A DNA stretch of 64,000 nt, taken from NCBI GenBank assembly GCA_016124335.1, contig WGNX01000009.1:1-64000 (forward strand). Direction: 5' to 3'. The notes below the pieces were generated by a model. It saw nothing but the letters and a program-made list of their open reading frames with translations. It had not been told where the DNA came from and did not search any database. Numbering within the stretch: position 1 is the first letter of the stretch; every line of letters begins with the position of its first letter. Source of the stretch: Alphaproteobacteria bacterium (GTDB taxonomy: Bacteria > Pseudomonadota > Alphaproteobacteria > CACIAM-22H2). Position numbers and translations under genes: made by a program. Positions 28,397 to 39,411 of the stretch are shown one piece after another.

Positions 28397-29118
28397 GCGC
28401 GCCGATTCTTTCCCTTCGCGGCGTTGAGACGCGCATCGGCCGCTACCATATCCTGCACGGCGTCGAGTTCGACGTGCCCGAAGGCGGGCTGACGATGCTG
28501 CTGGGCCGCAACGGTGCGGGCAAGACGACGACGCTGCGCACGATCATGGGGCTCTGGCGGGCAAGTGCGGGCGAAATCCGCTTCGCCGGGCGCGACATCA
28601 CGCGCATGAGCACGCCCGAAATCGCAATGCTCGGCATTGCCTACGTGCCGGAGAGCATGGCGATCTTCGCCGACCTCACGGTGCGCGAGAATCTCGTGCT
28701 TGCCGCCCGGCAGGGTCCGCCCGAGCGCAAGCGGCTCGAATGGATATTCGCCCGGTTCTCGGCACTCGAACGGTTCTGGCACCTGCCGGCGGGCCATCTG
28801 TCGGGCGGGCAGAAGCAGATGCTGGCGGTCGCGCGCGCGATCGTCGAGCCGCGCCGCCTGCTGCTCGTCGACGAGCCGACCAAGGGCCTTGCCCCGGCGA
28901 TCGTCGCGAACATGATCGAGGCCTTCCGCGAACTGAAAGACGGCGCCACGAGCCTTCTGGTCGTCGAGCAGAATTTCGCGTTCGCCCGCCGGCTCGGCAA
29001 CGGCGTCGCGGTGATGGACGACGGCCGGGTCGCGCACACCGGCGACATGGCGCAATTCGCGGCCGACGACGCCCTGCAGCAGCATCTGCTGGGGCTCGGC
29101 ATGGATGCGCACCAATGA
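28393..29118 (+). CDS. ABC importer ATPase, LivF-like
   Basis: The second ATPase, 241 residues. Walker A is GRNGAGKTTTLRTIMGL, with the LivF-type YVPESMAIFADLTVRENL, signature LSGGQKQMLAVARA and Walker B LLLVDEPTKGLAP. VVEQNFAFARRLG forms the H-loop region, with Gln-Asn in place of the usual His, as is normal in LivF. Four-base overlaps on both sides show translational coupling with the neighbours. Confidence 0.93.
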   Translation: MSAPILSLRGVETRIGRYHILHGVEFDVPEGGLTMLLGRNGAGKTTTLRTIMGLWRASAGEIRFAGRDITRMSTPEIAMLGIAYVPESMAIFADLTVRENLVLAARQGPPERKRLEWIFARFSALERFWHLPAGHLSGGQKQMLAVARAIVEPRRLLLVDEPTKGLAPAIVANMIEAFRELKDGATSLLVVEQNFAFARRLGNGVAVMDDGRVAHTGDMAQFAADDALQQHLLGLGMDAHQ

Positions 29119-30089
29119 AGCGCGATTTCATTCCGCTGCTGCTGGTCCCCGGCATCATCATCGCGGCACTGCCACTGGTCGGCTCGTCCGAGAGCTGGGC
29201 GACGCTGACGCTTGCGGGTCTTGCGATGGGCCTGATGATCTTCGTGATGGCATCGGGCCTGACGCTTACCTTCGGCCTGATGGACGTGCTCAATTTCGGC
29301 CACGGCGCCTTCATCGCCATCGGTGCCTTCGTGACGGCGAGCGTCATGGCCGGGCTGGCGCCCTGGCTCAAGGCCGATTCGCTCTGGCTCAATCTCGCGG
29401 CGATCGGCCCGGCGATGCTCGCCGCAATGGCGGTCAGCGGCGGGCTCGGGCTTGCCTTCGAGCGCGCGATCGTGCGCCCGGTCTATGGCCAGCACCTCAA
29501 GCAGATCCTCGTGACCACGGGCGGCCTGATCGTCGCCGAACAGCTGATCAAGGTCGTCTGGGGGCCGGACCAGATCACGCTGGCCCGACCCACGGCGCTG
29601 CGCGGCGCGTTCCTGTTGGGCGAAATCGCGATCGAGAAATACCGGATCTTCGCCGTCGTGATCGGCCTTGCGGTCTTCGCGGCGCTGAGCGTGACGCTCA
29701 ACCGCACGCGCATCGGCCTCCTGATCCGCGCCGGGGTCGAGAATGGCGAGATGGTCGAAGCGCTGGGCTACCGCATCCGCCGCCTGTTCGTCGGCGTCTT
29801 CGCCGTGGGCTCGGCGTTGGCAGGGCTCGGCGGCGCGATGTGGGGCATCTATCAGGAAACCGTGACCGCGACGATCGGCGCGCAGGTCGCCGTGCTGGTT
29901 TTCATCGTCATCATCATCGGCGGGCTCGGGTCGGTGGGCGGCTGCTTCATCGGAGCACTCCTCGTCGGCCTGACGGCGAACTATGTCGGCTTTCTCGCAC
30001 CCAAGGTCGCGCTGGGATCGAACATCCTGCTGATGGCGATCATCCTGCTGTGGCGGCCGCAGGGGCTTTACCCCGTGGCGCGGAGATAG
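29115..30089 (+). CDS. ABC importer permease, LivH-like
   Basis: A 324-residue permease with about eight membrane segments. The LivH hallmark GLTLTFGLMDVLNFGHGAF lies near residue 50, and the coupling segment is RAGVENGEMVEALGYRI. The end reads MAIILLWRPQGLYP. The ATG at 29115 overlaps the LivF stop as ATGA. It would pair with the LivM-like permease that follows. Confidence 0.93.
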   Translation: MKRDFIPLLLVPGIIIAALPLVGSSESWATLTLAGLAMGLMIFVMASGLTLTFGLMDVLNFGHGAFIAIGAFVTASVMAGLAPWLKADSLWLNLAAIGPAMLAAMAVSGGLGLAFERAIVRPVYGQHLKQILVTTGGLIVAEQLIKVVWGPDQITLARPTALRGAFLLGEIAIEKYRIFAVVIGLAVFAALSVTLNRTRIGLLIRAGVENGEMVEALGYRIRRLFVGVFAVGSALAGLGGAMWGIYQETVTATIGAQVAVLVFIVIIIGGLGSVGGCFIGALLVGLTANYVGFLAPKVALGSNILLMAIILLWRPQGLYPVARR

Positions 30090-30093
30090 ACCG

Positions 30094-31149
30094 ATGCTGC
30101 GCACCCTTCTCTCCGACGATCTGCCGCGCAGCCGCTGGCTGGCCGCAGCCCTGCTGGCGATCGTCATCGGCCTCGCACTTGCGCCGTTCCTGTTTCCGGG
30201 GGCGAAATCCCTCAACGTCGCGGCGAAGATCTGCGTCTTCGTCGTGCTGGCGGCAAGCTTCGACCTGCTCCTCGGCTACAGCGGCATCGTCTCGTTTGCC
30301 CACACGATGTTCTTCGGCATCGGCGCCTATGGCGTCGCCATCGCGCTCACGCGGCTGGGCTCGGGCTGGGATGCCGTTGCGATGGGCACCGTCGCCGGCC
30401 TCGCATCGGCGATCGCGCTGGCCGCCGTGATCGGACTGTTCAGCCTGCGCCTGCGCACGATCTTCTTCGCGATGATCACGCTTGCGGTGGCGAGCGCGTT
30501 CGCCATCCTCGCCTCGCAGCTATCCGACGTCACGGGCGGCGAGGACGGGCTCAATTTCCGCCTGCCGGCGATCCTGCGCGCATCGATGTCCTTCGCCGAC
30601 ACGCCGCTCTTCGGCGTGCGGCTCAACGGCCGGCTGCTCGATTACTATCTCGTCTACATCGTCTCGCTGGTGCTGGTGCTGGTGCTGCTGCGCATCGTCA
30701 ATTCGCCGTTCGGCAGCGTGCTGAAGGCAATGCGCGAAAATCCGTTCCGCGCGGAGGCGATCGGCTATCGCGCCGTCGTCTACCGCACGGCGGCAAGCTG
30801 CATTGCCGCGGCATTCGCGGCACTCGCGGGTGCGCTCATGGCGCTGTGGTCGAGCCAGACGAACCCCGACACGGTCCTTTCCTTCGACATCATGATCGAC
30901 ATCCTGCTGATGGTCGTGATCGGCGGCATGGGGACGGTCTACGGAGCCGCGATCGGCGCGGTCCTGCTGGTGATTTCGCAGAATTACCTTCAGGATCTTC
31001 TGCTCGTCGCCAACAAGGCGTTCGCGGGCGTGCCGCTGCTGCCCGACCTGTTCCACCCCGACCGCTGGCTGCTGTGGCTGGGGATCGCGTTCATCCTGTG
31101 CGTCTATTTCTTCCCGACCGGGATCGTCGGCCGGCTCAGATCGGACTGA
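30094..31149 (+). CDS. ABC importer permease, LivM-like
   Basis: A 351-residue permease. Seen are FDLLLGYSGIVSFAHTMFFGIGAYG near residue 60, the FAMITLAVASAFAILASQ helix, the coupling loop MRENPFRAEAIGYR, and VIGGMGTVYGAAIGAVLL near the end, all typical of LivM. It starts four bases after the LivH stop. It is the last gene of the importer and converges on the lipocalin gene. Confidence 0.93.
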   Translation: MLRTLLSDDLPRSRWLAAALLAIVIGLALAPFLFPGAKSLNVAAKICVFVVLAASFDLLLGYSGIVSFAHTMFFGIGAYGVAIALTRLGSGWDAVAMGTVAGLASAIALAAVIGLFSLRLRTIFFAMITLAVASAFAILASQLSDVTGGEDGLNFRLPAILRASMSFADTPLFGVRLNGRLLDYYLVYIVSLVLVLVLLRIVNSPFGSVLKAMRENPFRAEAIGYRAVVYRTAASCIAAAFAALAGALMALWSSQTNPDTVLSFDIMIDILLMVVIGGMGTVYGAAIGAVLLVISQNYLQDLLLVANKAFAGVPLLPDLFHPDRWLLWLGIAFILCVYFFPTGIVGRLRSD

Positions 31150-31192
31150 CGTACGATCGCCGGGGCACCGACCCGCTTTCGGCCGGCCGGGA

Positions 31193-31750
31193 TCATTCAG
31201 CCGCCGGGCAATCCGGTTTTCCGTGATCGACGCTGACAAGCTCGGCGACCGGAAAGTTCAGCCGCCGCGCTTCCTCCAGCAGGTTTTCCAGAATCGCCGG
31301 ATCGAGAGTCGGGTGGCGGGCGAGAATCCACAGGTAGCTGCGGGACGGTCCCGAGACCAACGCCCACGCATAATTCTGCTTGTCGAGCGCAAGCACGTGA
31401 TACCCGCCCGAGAACGGCCAGAAAAAAGTCACCGACAGGCTTGCGACGGTCCGCTCGCCCTGAAATACGGCATGGCCGTGCGCCTCTTTCCAGCGGCAGG
31501 TCTGGCGATCGAGCCCCCGGTTGAGGACATCGAGCGAGCCGTCCGGCCGCAGGCCGTAGGTGGCCGTGACGTTCGTCAGCCCGCGCTCGAAGCTGTTCTC
31601 CAGGCGCATGATCTCGAACCAACGACCGCCGTATTTGGCCGCATCGAAGCCGCGCACCGGGGTGACGCCATCGGGCTTGCCGGCCCATGCGACGAGGAAC
31701 GATCCCGCCAGCAGCCCGACAAGGATCGTTTTTCCCATCCTTGAAAGCAT
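31193..31750 (-). CDS. Lipocalin family protein (Blc-like)
   Basis: A 185-residue exported lipocalin. It shows GFDAAKYGGRWFEIMRLENSFERGL (the G-x-W motif), TATYGLRPDGSLDVLNRG, then the GGYHVLALD..YAWALVSGPSRSYLWILAR strands typical of Blc. Bacterial lipocalins bind lipids or membrane breakdown products. Unlike most Blc proteins it has no lipobox Cys: the signal peptide ends at AWAG, so it should be soluble in the periplasm. The ATG at 31750 has a TGGAGG site. It lies 74 bases downstream of dabA on the same strand. Confidence 0.9.
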   Translation of the reverse strand: MLSRMGKTILVGLLAGSFLVAWAGKPDGVTPVRGFDAAKYGGRWFEIMRLENSFERGLTNVTATYGLRPDGSLDVLNRGLDRQTCRWKEAHGHAVFQGERTVASLSVTFFWPFSGGYHVLALDKQNYAWALVSGPSRSYLWILARHPTLDPAILENLLEEARRLNFPVAELVSVDHGKPDCPAAE

Positions 31751-31824
31751 ACGGAACCTCCAGAATTCGCCTGACCGCGAGCTTGCTGCGCCAAGGGCCG
31801 GATCGACGGCCTGCGACCACCTAT

Positions 31825-34257
31825 CTAGGTCGAAAAATCGGGGTTTCCAGTCGTCGACGGGACGACGGCCGCCTGCCACTTCAGCTGGCCGGCATATCTG
31901 GCGGCCGGCCTTCCGGCATCGTCCAGCACGACGAGATGGAGCCAGCCGTTGTCGAAAAGCTCCCGGACCTGCCCGTGCTTGGCAAGAACGCGGGCAATCG
32001 CATCCGTGGGCGCTTCGACATAGACGGTCAACCGGACCGGCTCGTGGACGAAATCGCGGCCATCGTGAACCGACTGCCACGGAAGGCCGGTGCGCAGCGG
32101 GCCGGAATTGCCTTCCAGGACGCCGACGCCGCCGACCACGTTGTGCAGCAGCTTGTTTCCCGCCCCGAAGGCTTCCGGGGCAACACACGAGCCGAAATAC
32201 TGCAGGCTGATCCAGCTTGCGACGACGACCGGCGCCGTCAGGATGAGTTCGAGAACGCCATAGCCGTTTTCGGCATCCTTCCGAAAGTCGTAGTCGTGCA
32301 GGAACGCCCTGCCGGCGAGGTTCCGCCCGATCGTCCGGCCGCGCGGCGCGGCTATGAACGCCTGACACCCGGCAAGCCCCCATTCGGGCCGCGTTTCGGC
32401 CCAATCGCGTGCCCGAGCCGGAATGTCCTTGCCGCGCCCGCAGCGCGGCAACCGCGTGGCACGTTCGGCGCGCGCGAGCTTTCCTGCGGCGGCAAGCCAT
32501 TCCCGCACCCTTTGAAGCTCTTTGGCCCGTTGCGGCGCGGCACCGTCGGCCCCGAACAACGTGACGTCGTCGGTCGTGGTGTCGTGCAGCGCCGCGACGA
32601 ACAGGGTTTCTTCCGGAACCGTCACGCCGCGCGCGCGAAGTGCCAGACGGACCTGGGGATCGTTCAGGAGGGCGGCTGCAAGGCGGGCATTGACGTCGCC
32701 GGAATATCCGCCGCAGGCGCCGCACTGCAGCGCGCTGGCATGCGGGTTGTTCGTGACACTGGCGCCATGCCCGACGAGCAGGACGATCCGGGCGAAGTCA
32801 TGCGTCATCGACATTGCCCTGAGGATACGCTCCGCCGCTTCGGCCTTCCGCTCGTCGTCCGGATTTGGAACCAGGCGCGGCCGTTCGCCGAAATCGCGGC
32901 GCCTTGTCCCCGCATGGAACGAATCAACGAAGAGCTTCGCCGCGTAGACAGGCCCCATCGCCTCGACGAAGGCAAACGACGAGACGGCGGCCATCCGGAA
33001 GCGCCGCCAGGCCCGCCTTGCCCGACCGGCATATCGCATGCGTGTGTCGGCATCGATCTCGCCCTTCGACGACCCGACCTCGGTCGACGCGCCGGCGGCG
33101 GTCAACAGGACCGGAAACCGCTGTTCGTCGACATTCGAGCCAATGCAGCGATGCCGAGGGGAAATTCCGAAAAAGCCGGCGAACCCCGATGTCCGTATCG
33201 CCGGGTCCAGAGATTCGAAAGCGCGCCGGAACACCTCCGAGCGCACGTCGATGCAGAACACGGCCTGGACGGCCGGCTGCAGCGCGCGTGCATCCGGCGC
33301 TGGCCCGGCGAGCAGCAATTCCAGATGACGCGCGGCCGAACGGTCTGCGGCGTCCTGGAGGATCTCGTCGACGACATCCGATCGGCCTGGCGTCAACGGC
33401 TGCGCATGTGCCGCGCGGCTTTCAGCCCACTGCCCGTCGACCCGATGGCCATATCTGGTGAACAGTGCGGCCTCCCAGACAAGTCCGATCGCAAGCAGGT
33501 CTCGCGCCGTCCCGCTCGTATCGCCGCCCAGTTCGGCCTGCCACAGTTCATAGCGCGCCAATTGCGCCCAGCCGCCCATCCCCCACAGGATCTGCTCGAA
33601 ATAGCCATCGAGCGCTTCGCCCGGGATCGCCAGTCCCGCGACCGACCGGCATATCGCTTCCAAGGGGTCGACCGGCATCTCCTCGACGAAGGCGGCAAAC
33701 GCGTCGAGGCCCAGAATTTCCGGCGTCAGGTCGTGAATGGCCCAGACCCGCCACGAAGGCCACGCCTGCTTGTTGCGCGGCATTCGCCAAAGCGCCTGCC
33801 CCCGATCGAATTGCGCCGATGCCCAAGCCGATATCCGATCCGCGACGATGCCTTCCCAGTCGGTGCGGGCGATGCGCGAAACCAGCCTTGCGACGGTCGG
33901 TATGGCCGTCGGAGGCTCCGGCGCCTCGCTCGCGCAGGCCTTCAGCGCGGCGACATCGACGGGCTTGTCGGCGTACCGGCTGGAAAACAGCGCGTCGGCA
34001 AGGTCGCGATCGGAAATACGCCCGGAGGCGATCCGGTCCCGGAACCAGCGGCGCGGCATCGTCACCCGAATTCCGGCCGCGCGCCGCAAACGGGCAGCCG
34101 TCACGGCCAGACGCTCGCCCGCGCGCGCCAGGAAGGGGTTGACGGCCACCGTCGCCGCAAGCGGCCATGCCGGCGGTATCGCACGGATCGCCCGGTCGAC
34201 AGCCCCTGCAATCTGGACCCGATCGACATGGACCGGCGGGGGTTTCACTTGCGTCAT
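31825..34257 (-). CDS. dabA: DabA-type inorganic carbon transporter subunit (DUF2309)
   Basis: An 810-residue DUF2309 protein, the cytoplasmic catalytic half of DAB inorganic-carbon accumulation complexes, thought to hydrate CO2 to bicarbonate in a vectorial way driven by the ion gradient through DabB. The beta-carbonic-anhydrase-like zinc ligands can be placed: Cys335 and Asp337 in CIDVRSE, His497 in LLVGHG, and Cys512 in LQCGACGG. The 2-residue and 15-residue spacings within the pairs equal those in characterised DabA. The ATG at 34257 overlaps the dabB stop as ATGA. Length is typical. Confidence 0.92.
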   Translation of the reverse strand: MTQVKPPPVHVDRVQIAGAVDRAIRAIPPAWPLAATVAVNPFLARAGERLAVTAARLRRAAGIRVTMPRRWFRDRIASGRISDRDLADALFSSRYADKPVDVAALKACASEAPEPPTAIPTVARLVSRIARTDWEGIVADRISAWASAQFDRGQALWRMPRNKQAWPSWRVWAIHDLTPEILGLDAFAAFVEEMPVDPLEAICRSVAGLAIPGEALDGYFEQILWGMGGWAQLARYELWQAELGGDTSGTARDLLAIGLVWEAALFTRYGHRVDGQWAESRAAHAQPLTPGRSDVVDEILQDAADRSAARHLELLLAGPAPDARALQPAVQAVFCIDVRSEVFRRAFESLDPAIRTSGFAGFFGISPRHRCIGSNVDEQRFPVLLTAAGASTEVGSSKGEIDADTRMRYAGRARRAWRRFRMAAVSSFAFVEAMGPVYAAKLFVDSFHAGTRRRDFGERPRLVPNPDDERKAEAAERILRAMSMTHDFARIVLLVGHGASVTNNPHASALQCGACGGYSGDVNARLAAALLNDPQVRLALRARGVTVPEETLFVAALHDTTTDDVTLFGADGAAPQRAKELQRVREWLAAAGKLARAERATRLPRCGRGKDIPARARDWAETRPEWGLAGCQAFIAAPRGRTIGRNLAGRAFLHDYDFRKDAENGYGVLELILTAPVVVASWISLQYFGSCVAPEAFGAGNKLLHNVVGGVGVLEGNSGPLRTGLPWQSVHDGRDFVHEPVRLTVYVEAPTDAIARVLAKHGQVRELFDNGWLHLVVLDDAGRPAARYAGQLKWQAAVVPSTTGNPDFST

Positions 34258-35822
34258 GCTTCCAGACCTTCCGTGCCGCGCGATTTCCGGGCCTTCAGTT
34301 TCCAACCGCCGGTCAGTCGGTCGAACAGCGCGTTGGCATAAAGGCCGTTTGCAAGGTGCACGCGCACGCCGATCAGCGCGGGATGTCGCGACCAGACCGG
34401 AAACATCGCCTGCGCCAGCGCGACGGCACCGAACGTCGTCACGGCAAGCGTGAGAAGGAACCATTCGAGCGGCCCGGGAACGGGCGGCGGCGGAAGCGTC
34501 CCGATCAGCAGGCGTTCGGCACCGCGCTGAAGCAGGAAATATGCGATCGAGGCAATCGTCGCGAAGGCGCTCGTCCGGACGGTAAGGGCCCGCGGCGCAA
34601 GATCCGCCAGACCCTGGGCGATCAGGTACGCGACGCCGAAGATGAGGATCCCGCCCAGCGCAATGGCCTGCGGCGGCTTTCCGGCTATGCCGAATGCAGA
34701 GCCGATCGCCGCGTAGATCAGCAGCGCCAGACCGAAGGCGCGCAACACGGCAGGGAAGTCGGGGTTGGCGACCGGACCAAGACGCCGATCCGCCAGCACG
34801 TTTTCGATCCCGCTCCCTGCGCGCAGAAATGCGTGCGCCTTATAAAGCGAATGGGCGAGGATGTGCAGCAGCGCCAGCGGAAACAGGGCCAGTCCGCACT
34901 GGAGGATCATGAACCCCATCTGCGCGATGGTCGACCAGGCAAGCGACGCCTTGACCGCGGGCTGCGTCAGCATGACGACGCTTGCCGCAATCGCCGTGAA
35001 CCCGCCGACGACGACGAGCGCGGCGAGGATTCCCGGCGCTCCGACGAGGATGTCGGCGAACCGGATCAGCAGGAATCCGCCCGCATTGACGATTCCGGCA
35101 TGCAGAAGCGCGGAAACCGGGGTCGGCGTCTCCATCACTTCCGTCAGCCATCCGTGAAACGGGAACTGCGCCGATTTGAGGATGGCGGCGATCGCGATCA
35201 GTCCGACGGTCGCCACCGCCCCGGGAGCCGGCGGGCCACCTCGGGCATTTTCAAGGATGGTCGGCAGCTCCAGCGAGCCGTAGGCCACATGCAGCAACAC
35301 CGCCGCGCCCACAAGTGCGCCATCGCCGATCCGCGCGACGATGAATTTCTTTCTCGCCGCCCGGATGGCGTCGGGACGATGGGGGTAGAACAGAAGCAGG
35401 CGATGCAGGAAAAGGCTCGTGGCGATCCAGGACAAGGAAAGCTGGACCAGGTTCGGCGCGACGACGAGCGCGCAGACGGCGGCGAGCGTGGCCAGCATCC
35501 AGAAGTGGAACCGGCTCTCGTCCTGCTCTCCATCGAGGTACGTCGCCGCAAACCGCAGGACGATCCAGCCGACGAATGTCACGAGCAGGATCATCGCCGC
35601 GCTGACCGGATCGACCCACGCGCCAATGCCGGAATATGCGATGCCGGGGCCGGACAGGACGAGCACGCCGGCCGTTGCGATCGCCGATACGAGCGCCAGC
35701 GCGGCAGCAATCCCGGCGAGCCGCGCGCTTTGCCGTCCGGTCCGGAACCGACCGGCCTTCACGACGATCGCGGCGGCGAAATAGATCAGCGGCACGAGAA
35801 GGCCGGTTGCGTGCGCGTTCAT
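34254..35822 (-). CDS. dabB: DabB-type proton/cation-conducting membrane subunit
   Basis: A 522-residue membrane protein of the NuoL/MrpA family with about 13 helices. It has the channel motif ILKSAQFPFHGWLTEVMETPTPVSALLHAG in the middle, including the conserved Lys, and HSLYKAHAFLRAGSG later, with a second Lys. In DAB systems it couples cation flow to CO2 hydration by DabA. It is translationally coupled to dabA and diverges from a LysR gene 98 bases away. The absence of other nuo or mrp genes supports the DabB assignment. Confidence 0.92.
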   Translation of the reverse strand: MNAHATGLLVPLIYFAAAIVVKAGRFRTGRQSARLAGIAAALALVSAIATAGVLVLSGPGIAYSGIGAWVDPVSAAMILLVTFVGWIVLRFAATYLDGEQDESRFHFWMLATLAAVCALVVAPNLVQLSLSWIATSLFLHRLLLFYPHRPDAIRAARKKFIVARIGDGALVGAAVLLHVAYGSLELPTILENARGGPPAPGAVATVGLIAIAAILKSAQFPFHGWLTEVMETPTPVSALLHAGIVNAGGFLLIRFADILVGAPGILAALVVVGGFTAIAASVVMLTQPAVKASLAWSTIAQMGFMILQCGLALFPLALLHILAHSLYKAHAFLRAGSGIENVLADRRLGPVANPDFPAVLRAFGLALLIYAAIGSAFGIAGKPPQAIALGGILIFGVAYLIAQGLADLAPRALTVRTSAFATIASIAYFLLQRGAERLLIGTLPPPPVPGPLEWFLLTLAVTTFGAVALAQAMFPVWSRHPALIGVRVHLANGLYANALFDRLTGGWKLKARKSRGTEGLEA

Positions 35823-35898
35823 GGACGAACTCCGGTTTGCTTGGTCACGAAAGCTAGTAAGCGGACCGGATAAATGAAAATATATTGTTTGATCGTAT

Positions 35899-35919
35899 TC
35901 GTTCGTTTAAAAAGAACGA
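35899..35919. promoter_or_regulatory. Probable LysR operator in dabB-lysR divergent region
   Basis: The inverted repeat TCGTTC (35899-35904) and GAACGA (35914-35919) has a 9-base AT-rich centre, giving a T-N11-A type site as used by LysR proteins. It sits one base before the regulator's start codon, so it would serve autorepression as well as control of dabBA. The whole 98-base region is much more AT-rich than its surroundings, as expected for two divergent promoters. Confidence 0.55.
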
Positions 35920-35920
35920 T

Positions 35921-36796
35921 ATGCCCGAGCTCAATTATCATCACCTGCGCTATTTCCGGATCGTCGCGCACGAGGGCCATCTGACCCGGGCCGCGCAGAG
36001 GCTCAATGTCTCGCAATCGGCGCTGTCCGTTCAGATCCGCCTGCTCGAGGCGCGGCTGGGGCAACCGCTCTTCGAGCGCACGGGGCGAAGCCTGCATCTG
36101 ACCGAAGCCGGCCGGATCGCGCTCGATCACGCCGACACGATCTTTTCGACCGGGGACGAGCTTGTCGAAACGCTCAAGCAGTCCGGTCGCAACCGCAAGG
36201 CGATCCGCATCGGCGCGCTCGCGACGCTGTCCCGGAATTTCCAGATCGGATTCCTGAAGCCCCTTCTGGGACGCGCCGACGTCGAGATCGTCCTGCGCTC
36301 GGGAAGTGCGGCCGAGCTGTTCGGCGCGCTATCCGCGCTTCAGGTCGATCTCGTCCTCGCGAACCAGGCGCCGGCCATCGACGCGCTTTCCGGATATATC
36401 GTGCAGCCCATCGCGCAGCAGTCGGTCGCGCTGGTCGGGCGTCCCGAACTTGTCGGGCCGCGCCGGAAGCTCGCCGAGCTGCTCGCCACGAAGCCTCTGA
36501 TTCTCCCCTCGCGGATCAGCGGCATTCGCGTCGCATTCGATGCGCTGACGGAGCGCCTGCGTGTCCGCCCGCAGATCGCCGCCGAAATCGACGACATGGC
36601 GATGATGCGGCTTCTGGCGCGGGAAGGCGTCGGCCTTGCCGTCATTCCACCCATCGTGGTCCGCGACGAACTGAAGACCGGGCATCTCAAGGTCGCCGGA
36701 AAGATCGCGCAGATCATGGAATCGTTTTTTGCCGTGACGCTGAAGCGAAAGTTCCCAAATCCCCTCATCCGGGACCTTCTGTTCGGAAGCGCCTAG
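35921..36796 (+). CDS. LysR-family regulator (CbbR-like), probable dab regulator
   Basis: A 291-residue LysR protein. The helix-turn-helix lies at about residues 17-40 (LTRAAQRLNVSQSALSVQI), followed by the RLGQPLFER linker. A periplasmic-binding-like effector domain runs from about residue 90, with IRIGALATLSRNF and LLAREGVGLAVIPP. It is divergent from dabB, so it probably controls carbon-transporter expression. The effector is unknown; related regulators sense metabolites of carbon fixation or low CO2. Confidence 0.88.
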   Translation: MPELNYHHLRYFRIVAHEGHLTRAAQRLNVSQSALSVQIRLLEARLGQPLFERTGRSLHLTEAGRIALDHADTIFSTGDELVETLKQSGRNRKAIRIGALATLSRNFQIGFLKPLLGRADVEIVLRSGSAAELFGALSALQVDLVLANQAPAIDALSGYIVQPIAQQSVALVGRPELVGPRRKLAELLATKPLILPSRISGIRVAFDALTERLRVRPQIAAEIDDMAMMRLLAREGVGLAVIPPIVVRDELKTGHLKVAGKIAQIMESFFAVTLKRKFPNPLIRDLLFGSA

Positions 36797-36844
36797 CTGC
36801 CGAAAACGCGCCAGCAAACGGTCCGGAACCGGGGCGTTTGGCAG
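36797..36844. terminator. Bidirectional terminator between LysR and CNB genes
   Basis: Between two convergent genes, CTGCC-GAAAACGC faces GCGTTT-GGCAG, with an inner GGTCCGGAACC hairpin. It starts one base after the LysR stop codon. The A/T-rich parts of both arms allow use in both directions. Confidence 0.55.
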
Positions 36845-36859
36845 GAATTGGGCCGCGCG

Positions 36860-37537
36860 TCAATCGCCGGGAAAGCGCTCCAGTGCGGCATCGACGAGGC
36901 GCGCGTGGAGCCCGCGCAGGAACGCGCCGGGAATGTGGACAAGTTCGGGCATCAAGCCGCCCAGCGACTGCGCCATCTTGCCCACGAGGGCCCGGGCGTT
37001 CGCGGGCATCCGGCCGTCCGGCCAGGAATCGCGCGGCGGCACGGCCTTGCAGAACTCGAGCAACAGCCAGACGAGCGCACGGTACCCCTCTTCCATCGTC
37101 GTGAGTTCGGCCTCGAAGCCGCGCACGTCCATTTCAAGGACAAGCGTGCGGGTTACCGCCAGCGCCGTCACGTTCCGGCGTCCGGAACCCAGGAAGGCCG
37201 CCTCGCCGAAATACTGGTTCGGGCCCAGACGGTCGATCTGCCGGAATTTCCCCGGTGCGCCGTCGGAACGCATGATCGACACCTCGCCCGTCACGATCCG
37301 GTACGCCGATGCCGCCGGATTGCCCTCGTGGAAGATGGCGCTCTGCGGCTCGACGGTACGCGCGCGGACGTCGGCCTCGATCGCGATCGGCAATCCGTCG
37401 ATCTGGATCTGCGATGCCGGCCCATTCGCCGGTATCGGCATCCGGCTGGCAATCCCGCCACGGCTTGATCCGGACATGTTTTCGCGCAATTCCGCCGAAT
37501 CCCTCGGCAACGGAATATTTACGGACTTCGCATACAT
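36860..37537 (-). CDS. Cyclic-nucleotide-binding domain protein
   Basis: A protein of about 225 residues with one cNMP-binding domain (about residues 65-150: IFHEGNPAASAYRIVTGEVSI, then RLGPNQYFGEAAFLG..RRNVTALA). The phosphate-binding cassette keeps GE but has RNV where cAMP receptors have R(S/T)A, so cAMP binding is uncertain. The C-terminal 75 residues are helical and show no helix-turn-helix, so it is not a Crp/Fnr transcription factor. Starts at 37543 (GTG), 37537 (ATG) and 37477 (ATG) are possible. It diverges directly from a histidine kinase. Confidence 0.75.
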   Translation of the reverse strand: MYAKSVNIPLPRDSAELRENMSGSSRGGIASRMPIPANGPASQIQIDGLPIAIEADVRARTVEPQSAIFHEGNPAASAYRIVTGEVSIMRSDGAPGKFRQIDRLGPNQYFGEAAFLGSGRRNVTALAVTRTLVLEMDVRGFEAELTTMEEGYRALVWLLLEFCKAVPPRDSWPDGRMPANARALVGKMAQSLGGLMPELVHIPGAFLRGLHARLVDAALERFPGD

Positions 37538-37544
37538 AGACACG

Positions 37545-39386
<1,842 letters not shown>

Positions 39387-39411
39387 GGACGCGGCCCGGT
39401 CGGTGATCGCG

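Noticed and set aside
31150..31192. Possible terminator between livM and the lipocalin gene
   Set aside because: Only a weak, gapped GATC/CCGG pairing is present, with no T-run; not strong enough to annotate.
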